A DNA stretch of 64,000 bases from DATFVJ01 sp963851085 (GTDB lineage Bacteria; Actinomycetota; Actinomycetes; Streptosporangiales; Streptosporangiaceae): contig CAWKNX010000021.1 in the NCBI GenBank assembly GCA_963851085.1, positions 62,001 to 126,000 of the forward strand, given 5' to 3'. Each line of letters starts with the position of its first letter. Position 1 is the stretch's first letter. The position numbers were made by a program, and so were the translations under genes. The notes beneath the pieces were generated by a model. It was given only the letters and a program-made list of their open reading frames with translations. It was not told the DNA's origin and did no database searches. Positions 43,798 through 52,761 of this stretch are shown here, piece after piece.

Positions 43798-44772
43798 GTG
43801 ACGACACCGCAAGCGACCGAGAGCACCGGACAGACTGGGCCGCCGGAGGAGATCAAGGCAGTCCCGGTCCGCCACCCGGGACGGTGGCTGGCCGCGGCCG
43901 TCGTGCTCGTCCTGGTCGCGATGTTCGTGCACACCCTGGTGACGAATCCGCGCTTCCAGTGGAACGTGATCTGGAGCTACTTCCTGTCCAGCCGGGTGCT
44001 GGATGGCCTGGAGATCACCATCCTGCTCACCGTGGTCGGCATGGCGATTGGGATCGTTCTCGGCGTGGTCCTCGCGGTCATGCGGCTGTCGGCGAACCCG
44101 CTGCTTTCCTGGGCGAGCTGGGTGTACATCTGGTTCTTCCGCGGCACGCCGGTGCTGGTCCAGTTGCTGTTCTGGTTCAATCTCGCGTTCCTCTACCCGC
44201 GCCTCTCGCTCGGTGTGCCGTTCGGGCCGTCATTCTTGCACGCCAACGCGAACGACCTGATCACCGCGCTCACCGCGGCGATCCTCGGGCTCGGGCTCAA
44301 CGAGGGCGCCTACATGGCGGAGATCGTGCGGGCCGGCATTCTGTCCGTCGAGCACGGCCAGGTCGAGGCCGCGCAGGCGCTGGGCATGAGCAGGGCCCAG
44401 ACCATGCGCAGGATCGTCCTGCCCCAGGCGATGCGCGTGATCATCCCGCCAACCGGCAACGAGACGATCTCGATGCTCAAGACCTCATCCCTGGCGAGCG
44501 TCATCGGGGTCACCGAACTCCTTTACGCGGTCCAGCTCATCTACGCGGTGAACTTCAAGACGATCCCGCTCCTGATCGTGGCCAGCATCTGGTACCTGAT
44601 CGCGACCTCAGTGCTCACGGTCGGCCAGTACTACATCGAGCGGCACTATGCCCGTGGTTCCGCCCGTGAGCTGCCTGCCACGCCGTGGCAGCGGCTCCGG
44701 CGCTCCCTGTTCACGTTTCACGCCCCCCTGCCCGAGCCGCCGTCGCAGCTCCCCTCGCGGGAGGGACGGTGA
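43798..44772 (+). CDS. Amino-acid ABC transporter permease
   Basis: HisMQ-type permease, 324 residues. A polar start is followed by a first helix (WLAAAVVLVLVAMFVHTLVT) and the core of about five helices: LDGLEITILLTVVGMAIGIV, WVYIWFFRGTPVLVQLLFWF, and the EAA loop EAAQALGMSRAQTMRRIVLP that docks on the ATPase. The GTG start overlaps nothing; 56 bases separate it from the receptor gene. Its stop overlaps the ATPase GTG. Confidence 0.92.
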   Translation: MTTPQATESTGQTGPPEEIKAVPVRHPGRWLAAAVVLVLVAMFVHTLVTNPRFQWNVIWSYFLSSRVLDGLEITILLTVVGMAIGIVLGVVLAVMRLSANPLLSWASWVYIWFFRGTPVLVQLLFWFNLAFLYPRLSLGVPFGPSFLHANANDLITALTAAILGLGLNEGAYMAEIVRAGILSVEHGQVEAAQALGMSRAQTMRRIVLPQAMRVIIPPTGNETISMLKTSSLASVIGVTELLYAVQLIYAVNFKTIPLLIVASIWYLIATSVLTVGQYYIERHYARGSARELPATPWQRLRRSLFTFHAPLPEPPSQLPSREGR

Positions 44773-45572
44773 GCACCTTTGCCGGGCCGCCGCCGGTCCC
44801 AGGCGCGGGCGGCACGTCTATGGTGCTCGCGGAGGGCCTGCAGAAAAGCTTCGGCCGGCTCGAGGTGCTGCGTGGCATCGACCTGGAGGTGGCGCGCCGG
44901 GAGGTGGTGTGCATCATCGGCCCGTCCGGCTCGGGCAAGTCGACCCTGCTGCGCTGTGTCAACCACCTCGAGAAGATCAACGCCGGGCGTCTGTGGGTCG
45001 ATGGCGAACTGGTCGGCTACCGGCAGCGTGGCGACAAGCTCTACGAGTTGCGCGAACGGGAGATATGCGCGAAGCGGGCCGAGATCGGCATGGTCTTCCA
45101 GCAGTTCAACTTGTTCCCGCACATGACCGCGCTGGAGAACGTGATCGAGGCGCCGATCCGGGTGAAGGGCATGCCGAGGGCCAAGGCGGCTGAGCTCGCC
45201 GGGCAGTTGCTCGACAGCGCAGGCCTGAAGGACAAGGCGAGCGCGTACCCCAAGCAGCTGTCGGGTGGCCAGCAGCAGCGTGTCGCCATCGCCCGGGCGC
45301 TCGCCATGCAGCCGAAGCTCATGCTATTCGACGAGCCGACGAGCGCACTTGACCCCGAGCTTGTCGGCGACGTGCTCGCCGTGATGCGCGATCTCGCCAC
45401 TAGCGGGATGACGATGATCGTGGTGACCCATGAGATGGGGTTCGCCCGTGAGGTGGGAGATGTCCTGGTCTTCATGGACCAAGGCGTTGTGATCGAGGCC
45501 GGCCGGCCGCGCGACGTGCTCAGCAACCCTCAGCACGAGCGGACCCGCGCCTTCCTGTCCAAGGTGCTCTGA
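44769..45572 (+). CDS. Amino-acid ABC transporter ATPase
   Basis: GlnQ/HisP-type ATPase, 267 residues, starting at a GTG that overlaps the permease stop (GTGA). Walker A IIGPSGSGKSTLLRC, Q-loop GMVFQQFNLFPHMT, signature LSGGQQQRVAIARAL, Walker B LMLFDEPTSALDPE and H-loop VVTHEMGFARE. About 20 extra polar residues at the N-terminus. An insert after the second strand (GYRQRGDKLYELRERE) is larger than in GlnQ but common in actinobacterial members. Confidence 0.95.
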   Translation: MSTFAGPPPVPGAGGTSMVLAEGLQKSFGRLEVLRGIDLEVARREVVCIIGPSGSGKSTLLRCVNHLEKINAGRLWVDGELVGYRQRGDKLYELREREICAKRAEIGMVFQQFNLFPHMTALENVIEAPIRVKGMPRAKAAELAGQLLDSAGLKDKASAYPKQLSGGQQQRVAIARALAMQPKLMLFDEPTSALDPELVGDVLAVMRDLATSGMTMIVVTHEMGFAREVGDVLVFMDQGVVIEAGRPRDVLSNPQHERTRAFLSKVL

Positions 45573-45728
45573 GCACCAGGCCGGCGACGTTCCCGGCTGG
45601 GACCCTGTGCGCGATTTGAAACTGACCTGGAGCCTGCGCTCCGGCTGCCATGTGACGGTGAAACGGCTTGGCCGGGCGCAGTCAGCAAGCGTCTCGGCGC
45701 GGCCAGCGCCTCGGCTATGATACGGCGC

Positions 45729-48305
45729 ATGACTGATGTCCCAAAAACCCCACCTACCTTGCCCGCAAAGCCCGTGTTGGATGGCGTGGAGCACAAGTGG
45801 GCTGAGGAATGGGGGCGGCAGGGCACCTATCGCTTCGACCGCACCGCGCGCAGGGAAGACATCTACTCCATCGATACGCCGCCGCCAACCGTCAGCGGAT
45901 CGCTGCACGTCGGGCACGTGTTCTCCTATACGCACACCGATATTATCGCCCGTTTCCAGCGCATGCTGGGCAAGGAAGTCTTCTACCCGATGGGGTGGGA
46001 TGACAATGGTCTCCCCACCGAGCGCCGAGTGCAGAATTATTTTGGCGTGCGGTGTGATCCTGCGGTTCCCCACGATCCTAATTTCGTGCCGCCGGAAGCC
46101 CCCCCGCAGCGGCCGATCCCGATTTCCAGGCAGAATTTCGTTGAGCTGTGCCACAAGCTGACGGCGATCGACGAGAATGCGTTCGAGGAGCTGTGGCGGT
46201 TCCTCGGCCTGTCGGTGGACTGGACCAGGGTCTACACCACGGTCTCTGCGCAGGCGCAGGCCGTATCACAGCGGGCCTTCCTGCGGAACTTCGCGCGTGG
46301 CGAGGCGTACCTCTCCGAAGCCCCCACGGTCTGGGACGTAACGTTCCACACCGCCGTGGCCCAGGCCGAGCTCGAGGACCGCGAAGTGAGCGGCTTCTTC
46401 TACCGGATCGGCTTCCGCCCTGCCGACGCGGGCCCGCCGGTCTACATCGAGACGACCAGGCCGGAGCTGCTGCCCGCGTGTGTCGCAGTGGTCGCGCATC
46501 CCGAAGACGATCGTTACCGGCATCTGATCGGCACGACGGTGCGAACACCGCTCTTCGGGGTCGAAGTGCCCGTCCTCGCGCACCGCCTGGCCAACCCCGA
46601 GAAGGGTACCGGCATCGCGATGATCTGCACCTTCGGCGACATGACCGATGTCGTTTGGTGGCGCGACCTCGCGTTGCCGGTGCGGGCGATCATCGGCCGT
46701 GACGGGCGCCTGGTGGGTGCGGCTCCGGCCGGCCTGGACATCCCTGAGGCGGAGCGCGCTTACGCGGAACTCGCCGGCCTTACGATCCGTCAGGCGCAGC
46801 GGCGCATTGTGGAAATGCTCCGGGAATCGGGTGACCTTGCCGACCAGCGGGAACTGGTGCACGCGGTCAAGTTCTTCGAGAAGGGTGATCTCCCGGTTGA
46901 GATCGTCACGTCGCGCCAGTGGTACATCCGCAACGGCGGGCGTGACGATGAGAAGCTCCGCGCGCACCTGATCGAGCGGGGCCGGGAGCTGAAGTGGCAC
47001 CCCGAGCACTTCCGCGTCCGGTATGAGAACTGGGTGAACGGGCTCAACAGCGATTGGGTGGTCAGCCGGCAGCGTTTCTTCGGCGTCCCGATCCCGCTGT
47101 GGTACCCGCTGGATGAGAACAGGCAGCCCCGCTACGACAAGCCGATCATTCCCGACGAGTCTGCCCTGCCGATCGACCCAAGTTCCGACGTCCCGTTCGG
47201 TTACACACAGGATCAGCGCGGCGAGCCGAATGGCTTCGGCGGGGATCCCGACGTCATGGACACCTGGACCACCTCGTCGCTGACCCCGCTGCTCGCCAGC
47301 GGCTGGGAAACCGACAGCGACCTGTTCGCCCGGGTCTTCCCGATGGACCTGCGCCCCCAGGCACACGACATCATCAGGACCTGGCTGTTCTCGACGGTGC
47401 TGCGCGCCGATCTGGAGCTGGGCACGCTGCCCTGGAGCGACGTCGCGATCTCGGGGTGGATCCTCGACCCCGATCGCAAGAAGATGTCCAAGTCCAAGGG
47501 CAACGTGGTCACTCCGATGGAGCTGCTCACCACGCATGGCTCCGACGCGGTGCGCTACTGGGCGGCGAGCGGCCGGCCGGGCGCTGACACCGCCTTCGAC
47601 ACCAGCCAGATGCGGATCGGCCGCAGGCTCGCCACGAAGATCCTCAACGCGGGCAAGTTCGTCCTCGGGCTTTCCGCCTCGGACGGGGCGCCGGGCCTGC
47701 CCGAAGTGACGGAACCGGTTGACCGCGCGATGCTGACGCGGCTCGCGGCAGTGGTGGAAGAGGCCACCGCCGCGCTGCGCGGTTACGACTACACGCGCGC
47801 TCTGGAGCACGCCGAGCAGTTCTTCTGGTTCTTCTGCGACGACTACATGGAACTGGTGAAGGCGCGTGCGTACGGGCAGGGCGCGGCTGCGGGCACCACC
47901 TCGGCGCGAGCGGCACTGGCCACCGCGCTCTCGGTGCAGCTGCGGTTGTTCGCGCCGTTCCTGCCGTTCGTGACCGAGGAAGTGTGGTCCTGGTGGCAGC
48001 CGGGGTCGGTGCATCGCGCCCAATGGCCGTCGGCCGTGGAGTTCAGCGACGCGGTGATCGGCTCAAGCGAGCAGTTGCTCGACATCGCGTCCGGCGTGCT
48101 CAGGTCGGTCCGCAAGGCCAAGTCCGAGGCGAAGCTTTCTATGCGCGCCGAGGTCGGGCGGCTCGCGGTGCGGGGTGACAGGGAGACCCTGGAGGTCTTC
48201 CGGCTGCTCGCCGCCGACATCCTGGCGGCGGGCGGTGTCAGGGACCTCGACGTGGCGGAACAGCCGGAGCAAGCTGACGGGCTCGCGGTGGAAGTGGCGC
48301 TTTAG
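45729..48305 (+). CDS. valS: Valyl-tRNA synthetase, archaeal/rickettsial type
   Basis: Class I synthetase, 858 residues, that charges tRNA-Val. HIGH-like motif SGSLHVGHVFSYTHTD near residue 60, editing domain with TTRPELLPACVAVVAHPEDD, KMSKS loop DPDRKKMSKSKGNVVTP near 585, and the anticodon-binding helical domain. The segment FQRMLGKEVFYPMGWDDNGL and PTERRVQNYFG resembles the ValS type found in archaea and Rickettsia rather than the usual bacterial type (PPPNVTGSLHMGHAL...). No C-terminal coiled coil is present. ATG 45729. No T-box leader seen. Confidence 0.93.
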   Translation: MTDVPKTPPTLPAKPVLDGVEHKWAEEWGRQGTYRFDRTARREDIYSIDTPPPTVSGSLHVGHVFSYTHTDIIARFQRMLGKEVFYPMGWDDNGLPTERRVQNYFGVRCDPAVPHDPNFVPPEAPPQRPIPISRQNFVELCHKLTAIDENAFEELWRFLGLSVDWTRVYTTVSAQAQAVSQRAFLRNFARGEAYLSEAPTVWDVTFHTAVAQAELEDREVSGFFYRIGFRPADAGPPVYIETTRPELLPACVAVVAHPEDDRYRHLIGTTVRTPLFGVEVPVLAHRLANPEKGTGIAMICTFGDMTDVVWWRDLALPVRAIIGRDGRLVGAAPAGLDIPEAERAYAELAGLTIRQAQRRIVEMLRESGDLADQRELVHAVKFFEKGDLPVEIVTSRQWYIRNGGRDDEKLRAHLIERGRELKWHPEHFRVRYENWVNGLNSDWVVSRQRFFGVPIPLWYPLDENRQPRYDKPIIPDESALPIDPSSDVPFGYTQDQRGEPNGFGGDPDVMDTWTTSSLTPLLASGWETDSDLFARVFPMDLRPQAHDIIRTWLFSTVLRADLELGTLPWSDVAISGWILDPDRKKMSKSKGNVVTPMELLTTHGSDAVRYWAASGRPGADTAFDTSQMRIGRRLATKILNAGKFVLGLSASDGAPGLPEVTEPVDRAMLTRLAAVVEEATAALRGYDYTRALEHAEQFFWFFCDDYMELVKARAYGQGAAAGTTSARAALATALSVQLRLFAPFLPFVTEEVWSWWQPGSVHRAQWPSAVEFSDAVIGSSEQLLDIASGVLRSVRKAKSEAKLSMRAEVGRLAVRGDRETLEVFRLLAADILAAGGVRDLDVAEQPEQADGLAVEVAL

Positions 48306-48492
48306 ACGGCGCGCACCTGGCTCCCGCCGGACGCCCGCTCGCGCGTGCTGACTGGGCACCAGGCCCGCTGCTACGCCGTGAGCTGCCATTAACATGATCC
48401 ACCGCGCGATCGCTGCCTCGCGGTCGCGCGGTGATCCTCGTGCCGTGACGCACCGCCCGCACCTGCCGGGCGGATGCCGTCCCGGCGGTTGG

Positions 48493-49161
48493 TCAGTGCA
48501 GGATTGGCTTGCCGGCCGGGACGTCCTTTCCGCCCGTCGCGTGGGAGGTGGCGCCGAGGAAGAGGTAAGCGCCCACGACGGAGAACGCCATGATGACCCA
48601 CCCGGCGGTCTTCGACAGGCCGGATGCTGGCAGGCCGGTCGTCGGCGATGCCTGGATGACGGCGATCAGGGACAGGACCAACGCGACGTCGACGAGCGCG
48701 AGCAACGCGGTGAAGACCACCGGTAGCCGGAGCGTCGCCAGGACAAGCAGGGTCACGACCGCCACCCAGGTGATCATGAACAGCTTCTCGGTCGATAGGA
48801 TCGATGCTGGCGTGATGCCGAACCAGTTGTGCGTCAGCCCGAGCACCAGTGCGGCATAGCTCAGGTAGAAGCCGCCGAAGATGCCGTAGATGCCCGCGAC
48901 CGCGCTCTGGCCGATAGCCGCGGCCCAGACCGTGGCCAGGAACATGCCGATCGCTGTGGCCGTCAGGATGATGGGGATGGATGCCCCAGTGGTTCCTGCG
49001 GGCACGACGCCGAGGTCGACCAGGCCGAGCGCCACCGCTCCCACGATGAAGCTCGGCAGACCCAGCAGCGCAGGGTCGCCGGCCAGCGGTCCCACCGCGG
49101 GTACTTCGGCTGAGTGGACAAGCTTGATGGGCTCGCCAGGGGTTGGATTGAGGGCTGCCAT
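48493..49161 (-). CDS. GPR1/FUN34/YaaH (SatP) acetate transporter family
   Basis: A 222-residue membrane protein with six helices. ADPALLGLPSFIVGAVALGL-type opening (here GDPALLGLPSFIVGAVALGL) and the loop NWFGITPASI, with SYAALVLGLTHNW, mark the acetate/succinate channel family. The last helix (AGWVIMAFSVVGAYLFLGAT) and a polar tail follow. Start ATG 49161 after GGAGG. Moves acetate or related small acids. No partner gene is adjacent. Confidence 0.9.
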   Translation of the reverse strand: MAALNPTPGEPIKLVHSAEVPAVGPLAGDPALLGLPSFIVGAVALGLVDLGVVPAGTTGASIPIILTATAIGMFLATVWAAAIGQSAVAGIYGIFGGFYLSYAALVLGLTHNWFGITPASILSTEKLFMITWVAVVTLLVLATLRLPVVFTALLALVDVALVLSLIAVIQASPTTGLPASGLSKTAGWVIMAFSVVGAYLFLGATSHATGGKDVPAGKPILH

Positions 49162-49679
49162 TTCTAATGCCTCCTTACAGGAAGCGTTCAGGACGCCCGC
49201 GGCTTGCGCGTGGGGCCGTCCTCGCTACTTGCTTTCATCGCCACTCTTGCCGCCCTGGCCAGGATAAATAGGGTCATACGTCCCGCATGGCAGCCCGAGT
49301 GGATCAGGGGCTGCCGCCTGACGTCATAGGCCGGCTCTGAGTGGCCGATGAGGGGTATCGCCGGTGCTCAGGCGCCTCAGCGTGGGGGCAGATCTTCGTA
49401 GTGGCGCTCCTCGGAGCGGTACCCGTCGTGCGCCCGGCGTTCATCATCGACCGGCGGGCGCTGCCAGTGGGCGCCGCGGCGGTTGCGGGCCCACGGTGGG
49501 TCATGACGCGCCTCCCAGCAGCGAGTGATGCCGAAGGTGCAGCCTGTTCCCCGTCTCCAGGCGCAGCAAACGAAACACGTCAGGAGCCGGATCGGTGAGC
49601 GGCGAAGTCACGGGCCGTTGCGGTCGTCGCGACGCCGCGACGGGCCTATGCTGACCACGCCGGATTCCAGCCGCCAGGG
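49162..49679. other. Intergenic stretch before the MarR gene
   Basis: About 520 bases with no supported gene. Short frames on both strands (an 85-codon plus frame at 49341 and a 66-codon minus frame at 49304) overlap each other and lack ribosome-binding sites. Divergent promoters for the transporter and the MarR gene must lie here. Confidence 0.45.
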
Positions 49680-50111
49680 GTGGTGAGCGATGTGCACGAG
49701 CTGACCAGCGGGGACTACGAGAACCTGCTGGCGTTCCGCACGAGCCTGCGCCGCTTCCTGCACTGGAGCCAGACCCAGGCACATGCCGTCGGCCTGACGC
49801 CGGCTCAGCACCAGCTGCTGCTTGCCATCAAGGGCCATCGCGGCGGGCAGGGCCCGACCGTCGGCGACCTCGCCGGTTACCTGCTGCTGCGGCACCACAG
49901 CACCGTCGAGCTGATCGACCGGGCCGAAGCGGCCGGGCTCGTGGAGCGATGGGGCGACGACGCTGACGGCCGGATCACACGGGTACGGCTCACTGCCGAC
50001 GGTGCGGCACGCCTGAGCCGGCTGGCACCCGCTCACCTCGACGAGCTGCGAAATCTCGCACCGGTCCTGGACGAGCTGGTAGCCCACTGGAACACGGCCG
50101 GCGATGAGTGA
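49680..50111 (+). CDS. MarR family transcriptional regulator
   Basis: A 143-residue winged-helix regulator. The HTH reads QHQLLLAIKGHRGGQGPTVG then DLAGYLLLRHHSTVELIDRA, the wing carries DDADGRITRVRLTADGAARL, and the C-terminal helix ends the dimerisation domain. GTG codons at 49680 or 49683 are the likely starts. Ligand and targets unknown; the methyltransferase gene follows after about 100 bases. Confidence 0.88.
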   Translation: MVSDVHELTSGDYENLLAFRTSLRRFLHWSQTQAHAVGLTPAQHQLLLAIKGHRGGQGPTVGDLAGYLLLRHHSTVELIDRAEAAGLVERWGDDADGRITRVRLTADGAARLSRLAPAHLDELRNLAPVLDELVAHWNTAGDE

Positions 50112-50212
50112 ACCCGTCCGGCCCCCGGGCGGGCACCGCGGTCGACGGCACAGGGCCGGACGCACCTGGCGGTCGCCGCTAAGCTTTCCCGCAACCGCGG
50201 GTGAGGAGTCTG

Positions 50213-50776
50213 ATGGCCAAGTTGGTCGAGGCGGGGATGCTGTCGTACTGGCTGGTGCGACGCCGCCAGGCGGCAGTGCGGCGCCACCTCAAGGGACGTG
50301 TGCTCGACTTCGGTTGCGGCGTCGGCACCCTGGCGGAGATCTGCGGCCCCGCGGACTACATCGGCGTCGACATTGATCCCCGCAAGATCGAGATAGCCCG
50401 CCGGGACCGGCCCCTGCACCGCTTCGAGACCGCCGTTCCCGAGGGCGAGCGCTTCGATACCGTCGCGGCGCTCGCATTCATTGAGCACGTGAGTGATCCA
50501 GCCGGGTACTTGCGGCGTTTCGCTGGCTTGCTCAACGCGGGCGGTGCGATCGTGCTCACCACGCCGCATCCGTCGCTCGAATGGGTGCATACCTCAGGTG
50601 CGAGGATCGGCCTGTTCAGTCACGCCGCGCACGACGAGCACGAAGACCTGATCGACAAGGTGCGGATGGCGGAGTTGCTCGCCGGTACCGGCATGCGCCA
50701 GGACGTTTACCGCCGGTTCCTGCTCGGCGCGAACCAGCTCTTTGTTCTCACCCTTTCCCGTGCGCCCACGCGGTAG
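50213..50776 (+). CDS. Class I SAM-dependent methyltransferase
   Basis: A 187-residue methyltransferase. Motif I GRVLDFGCGVGTLAEICG near residue 32, acidic motif YIGVDIDPRKIEIARR, then FDTVAALAFIEHVSDPAGYL and the LNAGGAIVLTTPHPS segment. ATG 50213 follows GAGGAG; a GTG at 50201 lies inside that site. The VLTTPHPSLEWVHTSGARIG segment resembles enzymes acting on sugars or lipids in polysaccharide clusters, and it sits next to one, convergent with it. Substrate unknown. Confidence 0.85.
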   Translation: MAKLVEAGMLSYWLVRRRQAAVRRHLKGRVLDFGCGVGTLAEICGPADYIGVDIDPRKIEIARRDRPLHRFETAVPEGERFDTVAALAFIEHVSDPAGYLRRFAGLLNAGGAIVLTTPHPSLEWVHTSGARIGLFSHAAHDEHEDLIDKVRMAELLAGTGMRQDVYRRFLLGANQLFVLTLSRAPTR

Positions 50777-50788
50777 GTCGCCGCCGCA

Positions 50789-51493
50789 TCAGGAGATCCC
50801 GGCGTTACCCAGCGCCACCTGGAAGCTGGTCAATGTCTGATTCGTGTGCTCGTCGCGGCCGGTGCAGGTGAAGCCGAGCTGGGTCACGCCGCTGATATTG
50901 AGGGTCACGCTCTTGGCCTGACCGAGCGCAACGCTGACCGGCTTGCCGAGTTGCTGGCCGTCCTGATTGGTGAAGACGACCGTCGCAATGGCGCCCGTGA
51001 CGTTCGGCTCGTTATCTGGCAAGCCAATTTTCGCCGTGAACGTGCTGTAGGGCGACACGTCGAAGGCCTCGTCCGGCTGATCCCCGTTCTGGCTTCCCCA
51101 GCAGCCGAACTCGACGGAGCTTGGGTAGGACTGGCCCGACATCACCACTTGGGAGTTGTCGTAACTGGTGAGGTTCACGGTCGGCGTCAGGCCGGACAGA
51201 TAGTGGGCGATGCTCCCCACCGCGACGGGGCCGGGCGTGGTCGTGGTCGCGGTGGGCGTCGGCGACGCCGCAACCGGCGCGGCCTGCTGCAGTTGCTTGA
51301 TCTGCTGTGCCTGCTTGTGGACCGTATTGTGCGCCTGCGTGAGCTGTGTTGCCTGATGATGGACGAAAATACCAAGGATCGCCACTGCCGCGGCCAAGAT
51401 TCCGGCAATGGATGACATGATCCCGTTCAGCGAGCTGAGCCAGCCTGAGATGTGGCTGCTAAAGCCCTCGCGATGCTTGGCGGCTGTAGACAT
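50789..51493 (-). CDS. Membrane-anchored NPCBM-like sugar-binding protein
   Basis: A 234-residue protein: a signal-anchor helix (SSIAGILAAAVAILGIFVHH, about 28-47), a coiled-coil stalk (QLTQAHNTVHKQAQQIKQLQ), a Thr/Pro linker, and a beta-rich outer domain (about 115-234) with two Cys that may pair. Segments such as VEFGCWGSQNGDQPDEAFDV and GVTQLGFTCTGRDE fit the NPCBM-type carbohydrate-binding fold. GGGGGAG precedes ATG. It is the last gene of the polysaccharide cluster, 225 bases after the GH114-like gene. Confidence 0.65.
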   Translation of the reverse strand: MSTAAKHREGFSSHISGWLSSLNGIMSSIAGILAAAVAILGIFVHHQATQLTQAHNTVHKQAQQIKQLQQAAPVAASPTPTATTTTPGPVAVGSIAHYLSGLTPTVNLTSYDNSQVVMSGQSYPSSVEFGCWGSQNGDQPDEAFDVSPYSTFTAKIGLPDNEPNVTGAIATVVFTNQDGQQLGKPVSVALGQAKSVTLNISGVTQLGFTCTGRDEHTNQTLTSFQVALGNAGIS

Positions 51494-51717
51494 CGTTGCT
51501 CCCCCTCTTGTTCAACCGCACACCACGGGCGGTTTTCCGGCCCGTAGCAAGCAGACGCGGTGGAGTAGGTGAAGGATCACGTGGGGTCCGTTGCACTTCG
51601 ATAAAGGCCGGGCCACCATTTCGAATCACGAACGAGAAATCGGGACATATACGTGCAAACATACCAGAATGGGAGAATCCGGGCGTGAAGTGGCGTAGCC
51701 GGGGCGGCCCTGCCCGG

Positions 51718-52731
51718 TTAATTCGCCCGCGCGGGTGACAGTAAGCACGGCCAGCGAAGCGCGTCCAGCGAGGTCGTCTTGCGCATCGCGCTGAGACCGA
51801 GTGCGAGCGCCTGCGGGCAAAACGACTGCGTGGAGAGCGAGTATTCGGCTTCGAGCACCGCTTTGTCGTGGGAGATGAAGGGTGCCAGCTGATCGCACTC
51901 GTCGTATTGGAAGCACTGTTCGTCGATGGAGAAATCGAAGTCATACACGAGCGAGTCAACCTGCTCGACGTCATTCTTCAACGCGACGGACAGGCCGCGC
52001 CGGTGCGCGAGCTTGGCGATGTACCTGTTGTACGCGATCTGATCCGCCGCGGTCAGCGGGAATCCCGTGTCGTTGCTGTAGCCGTCCACGACGTCGGCTT
52101 CGATCGCGTCGAAGCCCTTCGAGCGGCACATGTCGAACCGTTTCGCCATGATCGGGCCGAGGAGGTCGATGCGGCGTATGTCCAGGTAGCGCTCGCCCGG
52201 CCAGCCGTCGCTCTTGCCGAGTACCTGCGCGGGGAAACTGCCGTAGTCGGACCGGAAATTCTCGGCGGCGCCGACATCGATGTAGCAGATGACCTTGCGG
52301 CCGAGCGAGTGCAGCTGCTGCACGACCGCGGCGCTGTTGTCGAACCCGTCGATGTCATAGATCGGCGCGTTGACCGTGAGATCGACCGGGGTGGTGAGCT
52401 GCCACTGCCAGCGTGTGCCTGGCTCGGGTATCCACCGCTGCGCCTGGCCGTCCGCCCGCCCGCCCGCCCGGCCGCCCGCCCGGGCGCCCGCCCGGCCGCC
52501 CGCCTGGCCGCCCGCCCGGCCGGTACGGGCCCGGGCCGACCCGGTGCCCAGCGCCGTCAGGGCGATTCGCGCGATATCCCGAACGGGTGACCCGTCGTGT
52601 CGCGGTCCTGGCAGCGGTGAGCCGACCGGCTGGAAGATCATGTCTGCCGCGATACCGCCCAGCGCGACCAGGCTGGCCACAGCAGCAGCCGTCACACTTG
52701 TAAATACAGAGTGCGACAGTTTGATTACCAT
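51718..52731 (-). CDS. GH114-like endo-alpha-1,4-galactosaminidase
   Basis: A TIM-barrel glycosidase of the GH114 type, which cleaves alpha-1,4-galactosamine polymers. A signal-anchor helix (VTAAAVASLVALGGIAADMI, about 13-32) and a low-complexity Arg/Gly/Ala/Gln linker (about 70-95) precede the catalytic domain: APIYDIDGFDNSA, KVICYIDVGAAENFRSDYGS, YLDIRRIDLLGPI, KGFDAIEADVVDGYSNDTGF, LKNDVEQVDSLVYDFDFSID. The Asp in CYIDVG and the Glu in NDVEQVD are candidate catalytic residues. It begins 30 bases after the spherulin-4 gene without an obvious ribosome-binding site. Confidence 0.85.
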   Translation of the reverse strand: MVIKLSHSVFTSVTAAAVASLVALGGIAADMIFQPVGSPLPGPRHDGSPVRDIARIALTALGTGSARARTGRAGGQAGGRAGARAGGRAGGRADGQAQRWIPEPGTRWQWQLTTPVDLTVNAPIYDIDGFDNSAAVVQQLHSLGRKVICYIDVGAAENFRSDYGSFPAQVLGKSDGWPGERYLDIRRIDLLGPIMAKRFDMCRSKGFDAIEADVVDGYSNDTGFPLTAADQIAYNRYIAKLAHRRGLSVALKNDVEQVDSLVYDFDFSIDEQCFQYDECDQLAPFISHDKAVLEAEYSLSTQSFCPQALALGLSAMRKTTSLDALRWPCLLSPARAN

Positions 52732-52761
52732 GAGTGCAAGCTTACGCAGGGCTCGTGCTGG

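Noticed and set aside
46266..48023. A 585-codon frame antisense to valS
   Set aside because: Shadow of the synthetase codon pattern; no start site or recognisable protein features.
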